Source: Gammaproteobacteria bacterium (GTDB lineage: Bacteria > Pseudomonadota > Gammaproteobacteria > Enterobacterales > Psychrobiaceae). Taken from it: 6,751 bases of DNA. Below the pieces are notes generated by a model. That model did no database searches and had not been told where the DNA came from. It was given only the letters and a program-made list of their open reading frames with translations. The stretch is from NCBI GenBank assembly GCA_013214885.1, contig JABSRS010000093.1:3348-10098 (forward strand), in the 5' to 3' direction. Position 1 is the first letter of the stretch; each line of letters begins with the position of its first letter. Both the position numbers and the translations under genes were made by a program. Shown here one piece after another: positions 1 through 5,724 of the stretch.

Positions 1-810
1 GCACTCGCGGCTGATTTTAAACCGCAATCATTACAGCTTAAAGCAAACCTCATCTTAAACAGTGAAATTTCACACGCCGAATCTAATAATGTGGTGGCTC
101 AATTAACGGGCAGTAAGTATCCTGATGAATACATTGTGGTCAGCGCTCACTGGGATCATTTTGGTACTAAACAAACTCCAACAGGTCCAAAGATTTATAA
201 TGGTGCGATTGATAATGCGACAGGGACTGCTGGTACGGTTGAAATTGCGCGAATTTTAAGTGTAATGCATCAAAAAGTGCCATTTGAACGCTCCATTTTA
301 TTTGTCAATTTTACCGCCGAAGAAACAGGGATGATTGGCTCGGAATTATTTGCTAATGGTGAGGTGGTGCCAATGAAAAATATTGTTGGCTTGTTAAATA
401 TTGATGGCATGAATGCACTTGATGGCGTCGGTTATATTTTGCAATATGGTAAAAACATGTCCGAGCTTGAAGATTATCTTAGTGAGGCGGCGGCGAAACA
501 GCAGCGAGTCGTTAAAATGGATCCGCGCCCTCAAAATGGCTTGTTTTTCCGCTCAGATCACTTTTCACTGGCTAAACAAGGGGTTCCCAGTTTGTTGTTC
601 ATGAGTTTGGGCGATACTGATCCTGAGTATATTACTCACAAATACCATAAAGAAGCCGATGATTATTCACCACAGTGGTCGCTTGGCGGAGTAAAGCAAG
701 ACATCGAATTAATCGTTGATATTGCAGCTAAGCTGGCAAATAGCCGCGATTGGCCGCAATGGAAGGCTGAGTCTGATTTTAAAAAACAGCGCCAACTAGA
801 TCGAAAATAA
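1..810 (+). CDS. M28 family zinc metallopeptidase, 3' part (5' end outside window)
   Basis: The frame is open from base 1 to the TAA at 808-810, giving 269 visible residues. The GTG at 91 is internal, because family-like sequence (a run ending SNNVVAQLTGSKYPDEY) continues across it. All expected M28 metal and catalytic positions are visible, numbered from base 1: His50 and Asp52 in SAHWDH, bridging Asp71 in GAIDNATGTAG, the Glu107-Glu108 pair in FTAEETGMIGS, Asp135 in NIDGMN, and His216 in YHKEADDY. Family knowledge: these enzymes use two zinc ions to remove N-terminal residues from peptides and are usually exported. Relatives of this type are often around 550 residues with a PA domain before or within the peptidase domain, so roughly half the protein, including any signal peptide, probably lies upstream. 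Nothing suggests inactivation. Substrate preference cannot be read from the sequence. The gene converges on the S9A peptidase gene and ends just before a shared hairpin. Confidence 0.93.
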   Translation, partial: ALAADFKPQSLQLKANLILNSEISHAESNNVVAQLTGSKYPDEYIVVSAHWDHFGTKQTPTGPKIYNGAIDNATGTAGTVEIARILSVMHQKVPFERSILFVNFTAEETGMIGSELFANGEVVPMKNIVGLLNIDGMNALDGVGYILQYGKNMSELEDYLSEAAAKQQRVVKMDPRPQNGLFFRSDHFSLAKQGVPSLLFMSLGDTDPEYITHKYHKEADDYSPQWSLGGVKQDIELIVDIAAKLANSRDWPQWKAESDFKKQRQLDRK

Positions 811-827
811 AAGTCGTTTAGTTAAAG

Positions 828-860
828 TAAAACCTCATCCCAAATTTGGATGAGGTTTTA
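828..860. terminator. Bidirectional rho-independent terminator between convergent peptidase genes
   Basis: A perfect 13-bp inverted repeat (arms 828-840 and 848-860) encloses a 7-nt loop. The stem core is CCTCATCC / GGATGAGG, flanked by an A-run on the left and a T-run on the right, so the hairpin is followed by a short U-tract whichever strand is transcribed. It lies 17 bp past the M28 stop and 10 bp past the S9A stop. This is the expected layout for a terminator shared by convergent genes. Confidence 0.85.
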
Positions 861-870
861 GCAATTGAGG

Positions 871-2973
871 TTACTTAAGTTGTTGCCACAAGTAACTATA
901 GACTAGTGCATACATCTTTGCGCGTTGACTGTTGTCTGCGGCGCCTGCATGACCACCTTCCATATTCTCAAAGTAATAAACATCTTTATTTAAATCCTGC
1001 ATCCGCGCGACCATTTTACGAGCATGCCCAGGGTGAACCCGATCATCCTTGGTCGACGTGGTAAAGAACACCTTAGGGTAATCTTTGTTTGGATCTAAAT
1101 TATGAAATGGCGAATAGGTTTTAATGTATCGCCACATTGCAGGATCATCTGGATCGCCGTATTCAGCAGCCCAACTAGCACCCGCTAACAACTTGGTATA
1201 ACGTTTCATATCAAGTAACGGTACCTGACAAACCACAGCATTGTAGAGATCTGGACGACGGGTAAATGCCGCACCCATTAACAACCCACCGTTACTGCCA
1301 CCTTGAATACCTAAATGATCTGGCGAGGTAATGCCACGTTCAATTAAATCTAACGCAATCGCCTCAAAATCTTCATAGGCTTTATGACGATTGGTTTTCA
1401 GCGCTGCTTGATGCCAGCGAGGGCCAAATTCACCACCGCCACGAATGTTTGACAGAATATACACTCCGCCCTTATCGAGCCAGTTATTGCCTAAAATTGA
1501 AGAGTAATAAGGTTTAAGTGATACTTCGAAGCCACCATAACCATAGAGTAAGGTTGGGTTTGTGCCATCGAGTTTCAAGCCTTTCTTCATCACCGCAAAA
1601 TACGGGATTTTTGTGCCATCTTTTGAAATGGCCCAAAACTGTTTAGTTTCTAAATTATCACTGTTAAATGTTGATTTTTGTGATTTTAACAAACTCAATT
1701 CACCGCTAGCCCCATCAACTTTATACAATGAGTTCGGGCTTAAAAAGCTGGTGTAATTAATAAAGAAATCATCACTGCTTTCGTTGGTATTAAACACACT
1801 AACCGACCCTGAATCATCGATGTTAACAGCTTTAGATTGCCATTGGTTATCGATATTACTAAAGCGCAACACTTTAGATTTTACATTATCGAGCACGGTG
1901 ACCAGTAATGCTGACTTGGTGGTTTTAATCGATGAAATAGACAGACTTTGAGTGGGTTCAATCAGTAATTTATAATCTGGATTGCCAGCTAATATAGCCT
2001 CGAGCTTGGCGTAAATCACGCTGCCTTGGCTAAACGTTTGGCCTTTTACTGTCCAATCGCTCTTGAGTTGAATAAACAATTGTTGATTCAAATAAGCACT
2101 CATGTCAGCGTCATGAGGAATGGCTAGCTCAATATTTTTGCCGTTCTTATTGATAAATACTTTACTGGTATAGAACGTGGTTGAGTCATAAATAACATCG
2201 ACGCTGTCGGTTTGTGAAAACATCCGATAACCAGTGGCGGCCACTGACGATTTGTTGGCGCTATATAGCAGGGCTGCATCGTCAAGAGGAGTGCCGCGGT
2301 GCCACAGTTTTACCATTCGAGGATAACCAGAATCGGTCAGGCTCTCTTGACCAAAATCGGTGCCAACATAGACTGAGTTTATGTCGCGCCATGAGATATT
2401 GCTCTTGGCTTCGCCTAAAGCGAAACCATTTTTAACAAAGCTGTTCGCTGCAATATCAAACTCTTTAACCACGACGGCATCACTACCTCCTGGCGATAGG
2501 CTAACCAGGCAACGATTGTATTTTGGGTATAAACACTCCATGCCTTTGTAGACCCAGCTTTGTTGATCCGTTTTTGCTAAAGCATCGACATCTAATATCG
2601 TTTGCCATTGCGGCGACTGCTTTTGATACTCGGCTAAGGTGGTGCGACGGTAAATTCCCCGTGGATGCTCCTTGTCTTGCCAAAAATTATATAAATAGTC
2701 ACCACGTTGGGTGGCGTAAGCGATGCGATCGGTTGAGTTAAGCAATTCAAGATTTTTATCAAAGCTTGATTGATACGTCGGGGTTGCCGTTAGGACATCC
2801 AACGCCGATTTGTTTTGGGTCTTAACCCAAGTGAGGGCTTTCTCGCCTTGTACTTCTTCGAGCCACAGGTAACTTTGATCTGATTTTTGTTGAACAACGT
2901 CATGGGTGGTGCTGGTGAGATTACAGCCAGATAACGCGACAATCCCCGCAGCGATAAGTGTCAGTTTCTTCAT
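871..2973 (-). CDS. S9A prolyl oligopeptidase family lipoprotein
   Basis: A 700-residue serine peptidase of the prolyl oligopeptidase family, which cleaves peptides, typically after proline. The start at 2973 is chosen because it opens a lipoprotein signal peptide (MKKLTLIAAGIVALSGC, lipidated Cys17) and has AAGGAT 9 nt upstream. The frame runs on to a GTG at 3033, but that would put 20 unrelated residues before the signal. The N-terminal family signature is SYLWLEEVQGEKALTWV (about 34-50). A beta-propeller region follows at about 80-440, including the recognisable stretch GTDFGQESLTDSGYPRMVKL. The C-terminal alpha/beta hydrolase domain holds RGGGEFGPRWHQA, the nucleophile Ser560 in GGSNGG, the acid in DDRVHP (Asp643/644) and His675 in EGGHAG. 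The length is typical and the catalytic triad intact. Asn at +2 after the Cys suggests outer-membrane sorting if the E. coli rule applies. The enzyme would then act in the periplasm or at the surface, alongside the convergent M28 peptidase. Specificity for proline is assumed from the family. Confidence 0.93.
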   Translation of the reverse strand: MKKLTLIAAGIVALSGCNLTSTTHDVVQQKSDQSYLWLEEVQGEKALTWVKTQNKSALDVLTATPTYQSSFDKNLELLNSTDRIAYATQRGDYLYNFWQDKEHPRGIYRRTTLAEYQKQSPQWQTILDVDALAKTDQQSWVYKGMECLYPKYNRCLVSLSPGGSDAVVVKEFDIAANSFVKNGFALGEAKSNISWRDINSVYVGTDFGQESLTDSGYPRMVKLWHRGTPLDDAALLYSANKSSVAATGYRMFSQTDSVDVIYDSTTFYTSKVFINKNGKNIELAIPHDADMSAYLNQQLFIQLKSDWTVKGQTFSQGSVIYAKLEAILAGNPDYKLLIEPTQSLSISSIKTTKSALLVTVLDNVKSKVLRFSNIDNQWQSKAVNIDDSGSVSVFNTNESSDDFFINYTSFLSPNSLYKVDGASGELSLLKSQKSTFNSDNLETKQFWAISKDGTKIPYFAVMKKGLKLDGTNPTLLYGYGGFEVSLKPYYSSILGNNWLDKGGVYILSNIRGGGEFGPRWHQAALKTNRHKAYEDFEAIALDLIERGITSPDHLGIQGGSNGGLLMGAAFTRRPDLYNAVVCQVPLLDMKRYTKLLAGASWAAEYGDPDDPAMWRYIKTYSPFHNLDPNKDYPKVFFTTSTKDDRVHPGHARKMVARMQDLNKDVYYFENMEGGHAGAADNSQRAKMYALVYSYLWQQLK

Positions 2974-2982
2974 CTTATTATG

Positions 2983-2988
2983 ATCCTT
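2983..2988 (-). promoter_or_regulatory. Ribosome binding site that decides the S9A peptidase start
   Basis: Read on the minus strand this is AAGGAT, 9 nt before the ATG at 2973-2971. No comparable site precedes the upstream in-frame GTG (3033) or ATG (3021). Together with the lipoprotein signal peptide this supports the shorter, 700-residue product. Confidence 0.6.
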
Positions 2989-3020
2989 GCGATAAAATAA
3001 CCACCAATTCTGCAAGGGCA

Positions 3021-3029
3021 TGCTATAAA
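3021..3029 (+). promoter_or_regulatory. Possible extended -10 promoter for the DUF1697 gene
   Basis: TGCTATAAA fits an extended -10 element (TGn followed by a 5-of-6 match to TATAAT). It lies about 77 bp before the DUF1697 start, in the 132-bp space between two divergent genes where a promoter is expected. No convincing -35 box sits 16-18 bp upstream, so this is only a candidate. I could not pick a clear promoter for the S9A gene on the other strand. Confidence 0.3.
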
Positions 3030-3105
3030 GCACAAGCGGTTTAAGCGATTAAAATGTAACAATAAGCTGCAAAGATCAACAGACCCTAATATTAGAGAAC
3101 CAAAA

Positions 3106-3645
3106 ATGAGATATATATCGATATTGCGCGGCATTAATGTTGGTGGCCATAAAAAAATAAAAATGACTGACTTAAAAGATCTCTACTGTGCGCTAGGGCT
3201 AAAAAATGTCGAGACTTACATTCAAACTGGCAATGTAATTTTTAGCAGTGAAGATAATAACGAGCAATTAAAAACTCGGCTCGAACAGGCGATTAATCAA
3301 CATTTTGGTTTTGAAGTGCCCGTGATCGTTCGCAGTAACAATCAATTTAATACCCTGCTAAGCAGCTTGCCATTTGAGGGCTTAAATATTGAAGACGATG
3401 GCACTAAAGTGTTACTGACTTTTTTATCAGCGCAACCAAATGCTGAACTTGTCAGGGCAATAGCACAATACGTGGTCGCTCCAGAGCAGCTAGTGATTGA
3501 TGGCGCAACCGCTTACCTGCATTGCCCCAACGGCTATGGTAAAACAAAATTAACCAATAACTTTATTGAAAAAAAGTTGCAGGTTATAGCAACAACCCGC
3601 AATTGGAAGTCGGTGACAAAACTGGCACAACTCGCTAATGATTAA
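3106..3645 (+). CDS. DUF1697 domain-containing protein
   Basis: A 179-residue, probably cytoplasmic protein spanning one whole DUF1697 domain. The family hallmark at the N-terminus is present (YISILRGINVGGHKKIKM, residues 3-20), followed by YIQTGNVIFSS (38-48) and the C-terminal YGKTKLTNNFIEKKL (144-158) and TTRNWKSVTKL (163-173). Length and ends match the family, so the gene looks intact. The biochemical role of DUF1697 is not established, and nothing here adds a specific function. There is no signal peptide or membrane segment. The ATG at 3106 is preceded by a weak AGAG-type ribosome site about 8 nt away. The stop overlaps the start of the broken EamA gene by 8 bp (ATGATTAA), so the two were probably once co-transcribed and translationally coupled. 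Confidence 0.9.
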   Translation: MRYISILRGINVGGHKKIKMTDLKDLYCALGLKNVETYIQTGNVIFSSEDNNEQLKTRLEQAINQHFGFEVPVIVRSNNQFNTLLSSLPFEGLNIEDDGTKVLLTFLSAQPNAELVRAIAQYVVAPEQLVIDGATAYLHCPNGYGKTKLTNNFIEKKLQVIATTRNWKSVTKLAQLAND

Positions 3646-3661
3646 AGCTGAAATATCGGTT
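3637..3661 (+). repeat. Imperfect direct repeat, copy 1, at the DUF1697/EamA junction
   Basis: AATGATTAAAG followed directly by CTGAAATATCGGTT. The second copy (4130-4159) has AATGACTAAAG, a 5-nt insertion (ATCTG), then CTAAAATATCGGTT, so 23 of 25 aligned bases agree. In both copies the first part encodes Asn-Asp-stop of the gene ending there. The repeats bracket the decayed EamA gene precisely. Confidence 0.55.
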
Positions 3662-4138
3662 AAGACTATTGTATGCGCGACTTTTGCTTTAATTGCGTTC
3701 GCGGGTAACTCGGTTTTATGCCGCTTAGCGTTAGGAAACGGCCGCGATCTTATTTGGCGCGGTTCAGCTGTCGATGATTGTATTTAGTCTTTATCGTGGT
3801 AACAAATTACATGCCGTTGAATGGGTTGGCTTAGCCGTTGCGTTTGGCGGTCTATACCTTACGCGGTAAAGGTTCGACTAATGCCATTAGCGATAACGTC
3901 AGGATTAGGTTATGCACTATGGTACGTTGCAATGCGTGAACTATCGATTGCCCAAGCGACGGTGATTCAGTTAACGGTACCAATTATTGCGGCAACTGGC
4001 GGCGTGCTATTTGCGCAAGAATTGGTTTCAAGTCGTTTGATTATCTCGTCGGTTTTGGTGCTAGGTGGTATTGTATTATTGATCTTTGGTCGTGATATTG
4101 CGGTTAGGTTATTATCATTTAACTCAAGGAATGACTAA
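3638..4138 (+). pseudogene. Decayed EamA/DMT-family transporter gene with internal losses
   Basis: Intact relatives are inner-membrane exporters or importers of about 290-300 residues with ten helices; this 501-bp remnant has room for 166. Four colinear family segments occur in three frames. The first, from the ATG at 3638, reads a helix ending FAGNSVLCRLALG and soon hits a stop at about 3788. The second, from about 3735 in the next frame, reads TAAILFGAVQLSMIV and EWVGLAVAFGGL. The third, from 3853, reads YTLRGKGSTNAIS. The fourth, from about 3890 to the TAA at 4138, reads AITSGLGYALWYVAMREL and continues to VLGGIVLLIFGRD. By comparison with the usual family order, roughly 370 bp is missing, in blocks between segments 1/2, 2/3 and 3/4. 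An ATG at 3821 gives a 105-codon open frame, but its first 20 or so codons are out of the family frame, so a functional mini-protein is unlikely. An assembly error is the main alternative. Confidence 0.85.
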
Positions 4139-4159
4139 AGATCTGCTAAAATATCGGTT
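4130..4159 (+). repeat. Imperfect direct repeat, copy 2, at the end of the EamA remnant
   Basis: AATGACTAAAG, then ATCTG, then CTAAAATATCGGTT. It matches copy 1 at 3637-3661 apart from the 5-nt insertion and two substitutions. It covers the stop codon of the EamA remnant and the possible promoter of the SEC-C gene. Confidence 0.55.
4144..4152 (+). promoter_or_regulatory. Possible extended -10 promoter for the SEC-C/lipoprotein gene run
   Basis: TGCTAAAAT is an extended -10-like element (TGn plus a 5-of-6 match to TATAAT), ending 31 bp before the SEC-C ATG. It lies in the short gap after the pseudogene, where a promoter for the downstream genes would be expected. No good -35 hexamer is present, and it lies inside repeat copy 2. 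Confidence 0.3.
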
Positions 4160-4183
4160 CAAGTATTTTTAGAGACGTAAAAA

Positions 4184-4357
4184 ATGAGCAACCAACCAGA
4201 AAACCAGCAACAAGAACCGCATGTTCACGGACCAGACTGTCACCATCATCATCACGAACCGCAAACTCCAGTGGTGCGTCAAAGCGAAAAAATTGGCCGT
4301 AACGATCCTTGCTCATGTGGTAGCAATAAAAAATACAAAAAGTGCTGTGGTAAATAA
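4184..4357 (+). CDS. Small His-rich SEC-C motif protein, likely zinc-binding
   Basis: A 57-residue protein. Residues 39-56 ([18 protein letters not shown]) are a SEC-C motif with the pattern Cys-x-Cys-x8-Cys-Cys (Cys43, 45, 54, 55), nearly identical in form to the zinc-binding tail of SecA. In SecA that tail contacts SecB and ribosomes. Before it comes a second potential metal site, [12 protein letters not shown] (residues 13-24), with His13, His15, Cys19 and five consecutive His. The middle is low-complexity and Gln/Pro-rich. No signal peptide is present, so it is expected in the cytoplasm. What is seen is a stand-alone SEC-C module with an added His/Cys cluster; zinc binding is inferred from the family. 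A role in metal handling, in ribosome or chaperone contact, or as an adaptor cannot be decided. The ribosome site is weak (AGAGACG, about 8 nt upstream). The stop is 21 bp before the MalM-like gene, so co-transcription is likely. Confidence 0.88.
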   Translation: MSNQPENQQQEPHVHGPDCHHHHHEPQTPVVRQSEKIGRNDPCSCGSNKKYKKCCGK

Positions 4358-4367
4358 CTAATCTGGC

Positions 4368-4373
4368 GGAGGT
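4368..4373 (+). promoter_or_regulatory. Strong Shine-Dalgarno of the MalM-like gene
   Basis: GGAGGT lies 5 nt before the ATG at 4379. It is the strongest ribosome site in the window, suggesting that this gene is translated better than its neighbours, and it fixes the start. Confidence 0.65.
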
Positions 4374-4378
4374 AACCG

Positions 4379-4942
4379 ATGTACCGATTGATTTTTCTAA
4401 GTATTTTTATCGTATCTGGTTGCAGCAACTCCCCCAAAATAGCATTTGAGCAGCTGTCACAGGCTGCTATTTGTTGCCAAACTTTCGGTCATCTTACTGC
4501 CGTTAAGATGACGGCGCGTCAGCAACATAACATTGTGATCAATAATCACAATCAAGTGCGGATGTTTGATTTAGGAGTTAGCTATTTTGAGCTGCTAGAA
4601 CTCCCTCAGGCAAGTTCTTCCGTATTTATTCGCAGCTGGGTCCCCCAAGACAGCGTCACTGGAGCGGATCTGTTTTATCCCGTGTTATTGTTACTTGATC
4701 GCGACTTAAAAATTATAACCACAGTACGACCGATTCAAGCTTGGCCCGACGGTTTTCAATTCTATTTAACTGACTCAATCTTGCCAAAAATGTACATGAC
4801 AACTACAATGAACCTACCGTCAGCGGCAAGGTACGCTGTGGTGCACACCGATTATAATAAAATTAATGCGACGACACTCGATCTGTATGGGCTCCCCGTT
4901 ATTTTCTCAGCGCAAGGGCAGTTAACTTTTTGGTTTGAGTAA
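4379..4942 (+). CDS. MalM-like family lipoprotein
   Basis: A 187-residue predicted lipoprotein: MYRLIFLSIFIVSGC has the lipobox V-S-G-Cys15, with Ser at +2, so outer-membrane sorting is likely. The mature part resembles MalM-family proteins as I recall them. A Cys-Cys pair follows the signal (Cys32-33 in AAICCQTFGHL). Then come SYFELLELP (68-76), a strand VFIRSW (82-87), the core signature DLFYPVLLLLDRDLK (97-111), and a late strand RYAVVHTD (141-148). E. coli MalM is a periplasmic protein of the maltose operon (about 300 residues) whose role remains poorly defined. This protein covers only the N-terminal, family-defining part and ends in FWFE. No maltose-transport genes are nearby, so a link to maltose should not be assumed. 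The gene starts 21 bp after the SEC-C stop and ends 41 bp before the next lipoprotein gene. The lipoprotein call is strong; the family call is moderate. Confidence 0.7.
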   Translation: MYRLIFLSIFIVSGCSNSPKIAFEQLSQAAICCQTFGHLTAVKMTARQQHNIVINNHNQVRMFDLGVSYFELLELPQASSSVFIRSWVPQDSVTGADLFYPVLLLLDRDLKIITTVRPIQAWPDGFQFYLTDSILPKMYMTTTMNLPSAARYAVVHTDYNKINATTLDLYGLPVIFSAQGQLTFWFE

Positions 4943-4956
4943 TGGGCATTACTTTT
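4938..4956 (+). terminator. Weak hairpin with T-run at the MalM-like stop codon (possible attenuating terminator)
   Basis: AGTAAT and ATTACT (4938-4943 and 4948-4953) form a perfect 6-bp stem around the loop GGGC, followed directly by T's to 4956. The stem is AT-rich and short and overlaps the gene's TAA, so it is at best a partial terminator reducing transcription into the two downstream lipoprotein genes. Confidence 0.25.
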
Positions 4957-4983
4957 CTAGATTGATATAACAAGGAACACTCG

Positions 4984-5724
4984 ATGAAAAATATCACTTA
5001 CACTCTCCTTTTCTTGCTGACTTTTATGCTGGTTGGTTGTAAATCAACGCCTAATTATCTGACCGCAGAGCAGCTCAAGTCTAATTATCACAAGGTGATG
5101 GTTTTTGAAAATAGCAGCGATGAAATTAGACCACTGTATTCAATCATTAGCCAATTCTATGATCCTAAATTCACTCGACTAATGGCAAAACACCAGATTG
5201 AGTTTGTTGATTCTTCACGGTATTTTGAAGTGTATGAACAATTAAAAGCGCAAGAGCAAGATAATTTATTTGATCCAAATACCGGGCAAAAAAACAGCCA
5301 ACTTGCTCTAAAACTTCGACTAATTGCCCTGAGCCAAGTTAAAGAAGAGCTGCAACTGGATGCATTTGTTCAATACGGGGTAAAAATTAGAACGGCCTAT
5401 TTTAGTACCTCAGGTTTTGACTTCGATGCTGACTGGGATGGTGTGAGCGAACCTTACTTACTCGACGGCGCGGGTGCTGGCGATGTTTTGGCCAGTATTT
5501 TTATTAAAGAAAGTGGCTCAGTAGCGGCGCTATCTTTTTACATTGAATTTGTCGATCAGGAGTTAAATACCCTCAGTGTTGGGCGCGGTGGCATTGAGCT
5601 ATTGGCTAAATATAATGGTGATAAATTTGTCACTAAAAAAGTAGCCGACGTCTTAGATCAGGCTGAACAACTTGCAACAGCCTTTGAATTAGCAGCAACC
5701 ATCCTAAATGGGAAAAGCCAATGA
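4984..5724 (+). CDS. Uncharacterised lipoprotein A (paralogue of the next gene)
   Basis: A 246-residue predicted lipoprotein of unknown function. The signal peptide ends in the lipobox L-V-G-Cys19; the +2 residue is Lys, so outer-membrane sorting is likely. The start is supported by AAGGAA at 4972-4977, 6 nt before the ATG. After the signal come a beta-strand-like KVMVFEN (37-43), a helical stretch, and EFVDSSRYFEVYEQLKA (73-89). FDPNTGQ is at 96-102, a helix with K110-x6-Ser117-Gln118 follows, then a strand DAFVQYGVKI (126-135), an acidic FDFDADWDG (145-153), a Gly-rich segment near 162-167, and VGRGGIELL (189-197). The order strand, helix, VD, long helix, strand recalls the fold shared by LpoB- and CsgG-type envelope lipoproteins, but that is only a guess. 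The stop overlaps the next gene's start by 4 bp (ATGA), implying translational coupling. The next gene's product shares its motif order. Confidence 0.85.
   Translation: MKNITYTLLFLLTFMLVGCKSTPNYLTAEQLKSNYHKVMVFENSSDEIRPLYSIISQFYDPKFTRLMAKHQIEFVDSSRYFEVYEQLKAQEQDNLFDPNTGQKNSQLALKLRLIALSQVKEELQLDAFVQYGVKIRTAYFSTSGFDFDADWDGVSEPYLLDGAGAGDVLASIFIKESGSVAALSFYIEFVDQELNTLSVGRGGIELLAKYNGDKFVTKKVADVLDQAEQLATAFELAATILNGKSQ

Noticed and set aside
413..604. 63-codon open frame inside the M28 gene
   Set aside because: It overlaps the M28 coding frame, which carries all the catalytic motifs; the alternative frame resembles no protein family.
91..810. M28 peptidase starting at the GTG at 91
   Set aside because: The frame is open to base 1 and the upstream residues continue family-like sequence, so 91 is an internal Val codon of a truncated gene.
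1562..2741. Several 60-73 codon open frames within the S9A gene on both strands
   Set aside because: All overlap well-conserved S9A sequence in other frames and lack signals of their own.
2974..3033. Longer S9A peptidase starting at the GTG at 3033 (or ATG at 3021)
   Set aside because: It would place 20 non-family residues before a textbook lipoprotein signal peptide. The AAGGAT ribosome site fits only the ATG at 2973.
3821..4138. A genuine 105-residue EamA-type protein starting at 3821
   Set aside because: Its first 20 or so codons are read in a frame different from the family segments encoded there (EWVGLAVAFGGL, YTLRGKGSTNAIS). It is the tail of a broken gene.
4241..4255. Run of five His codons as an engineered His-tag
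   Set aside because: It sits inside a natural His/Cys-rich segment of an otherwise typical SEC-C protein, with no vector-like sequence around it.
4963..4971. TGATATAAC as an extended -10 promoter for lipoprotein A
   Set aside because: Transcription would begin about 6 nt before the ATG, at or past the AAGGAA ribosome site, leaving no usable leader.
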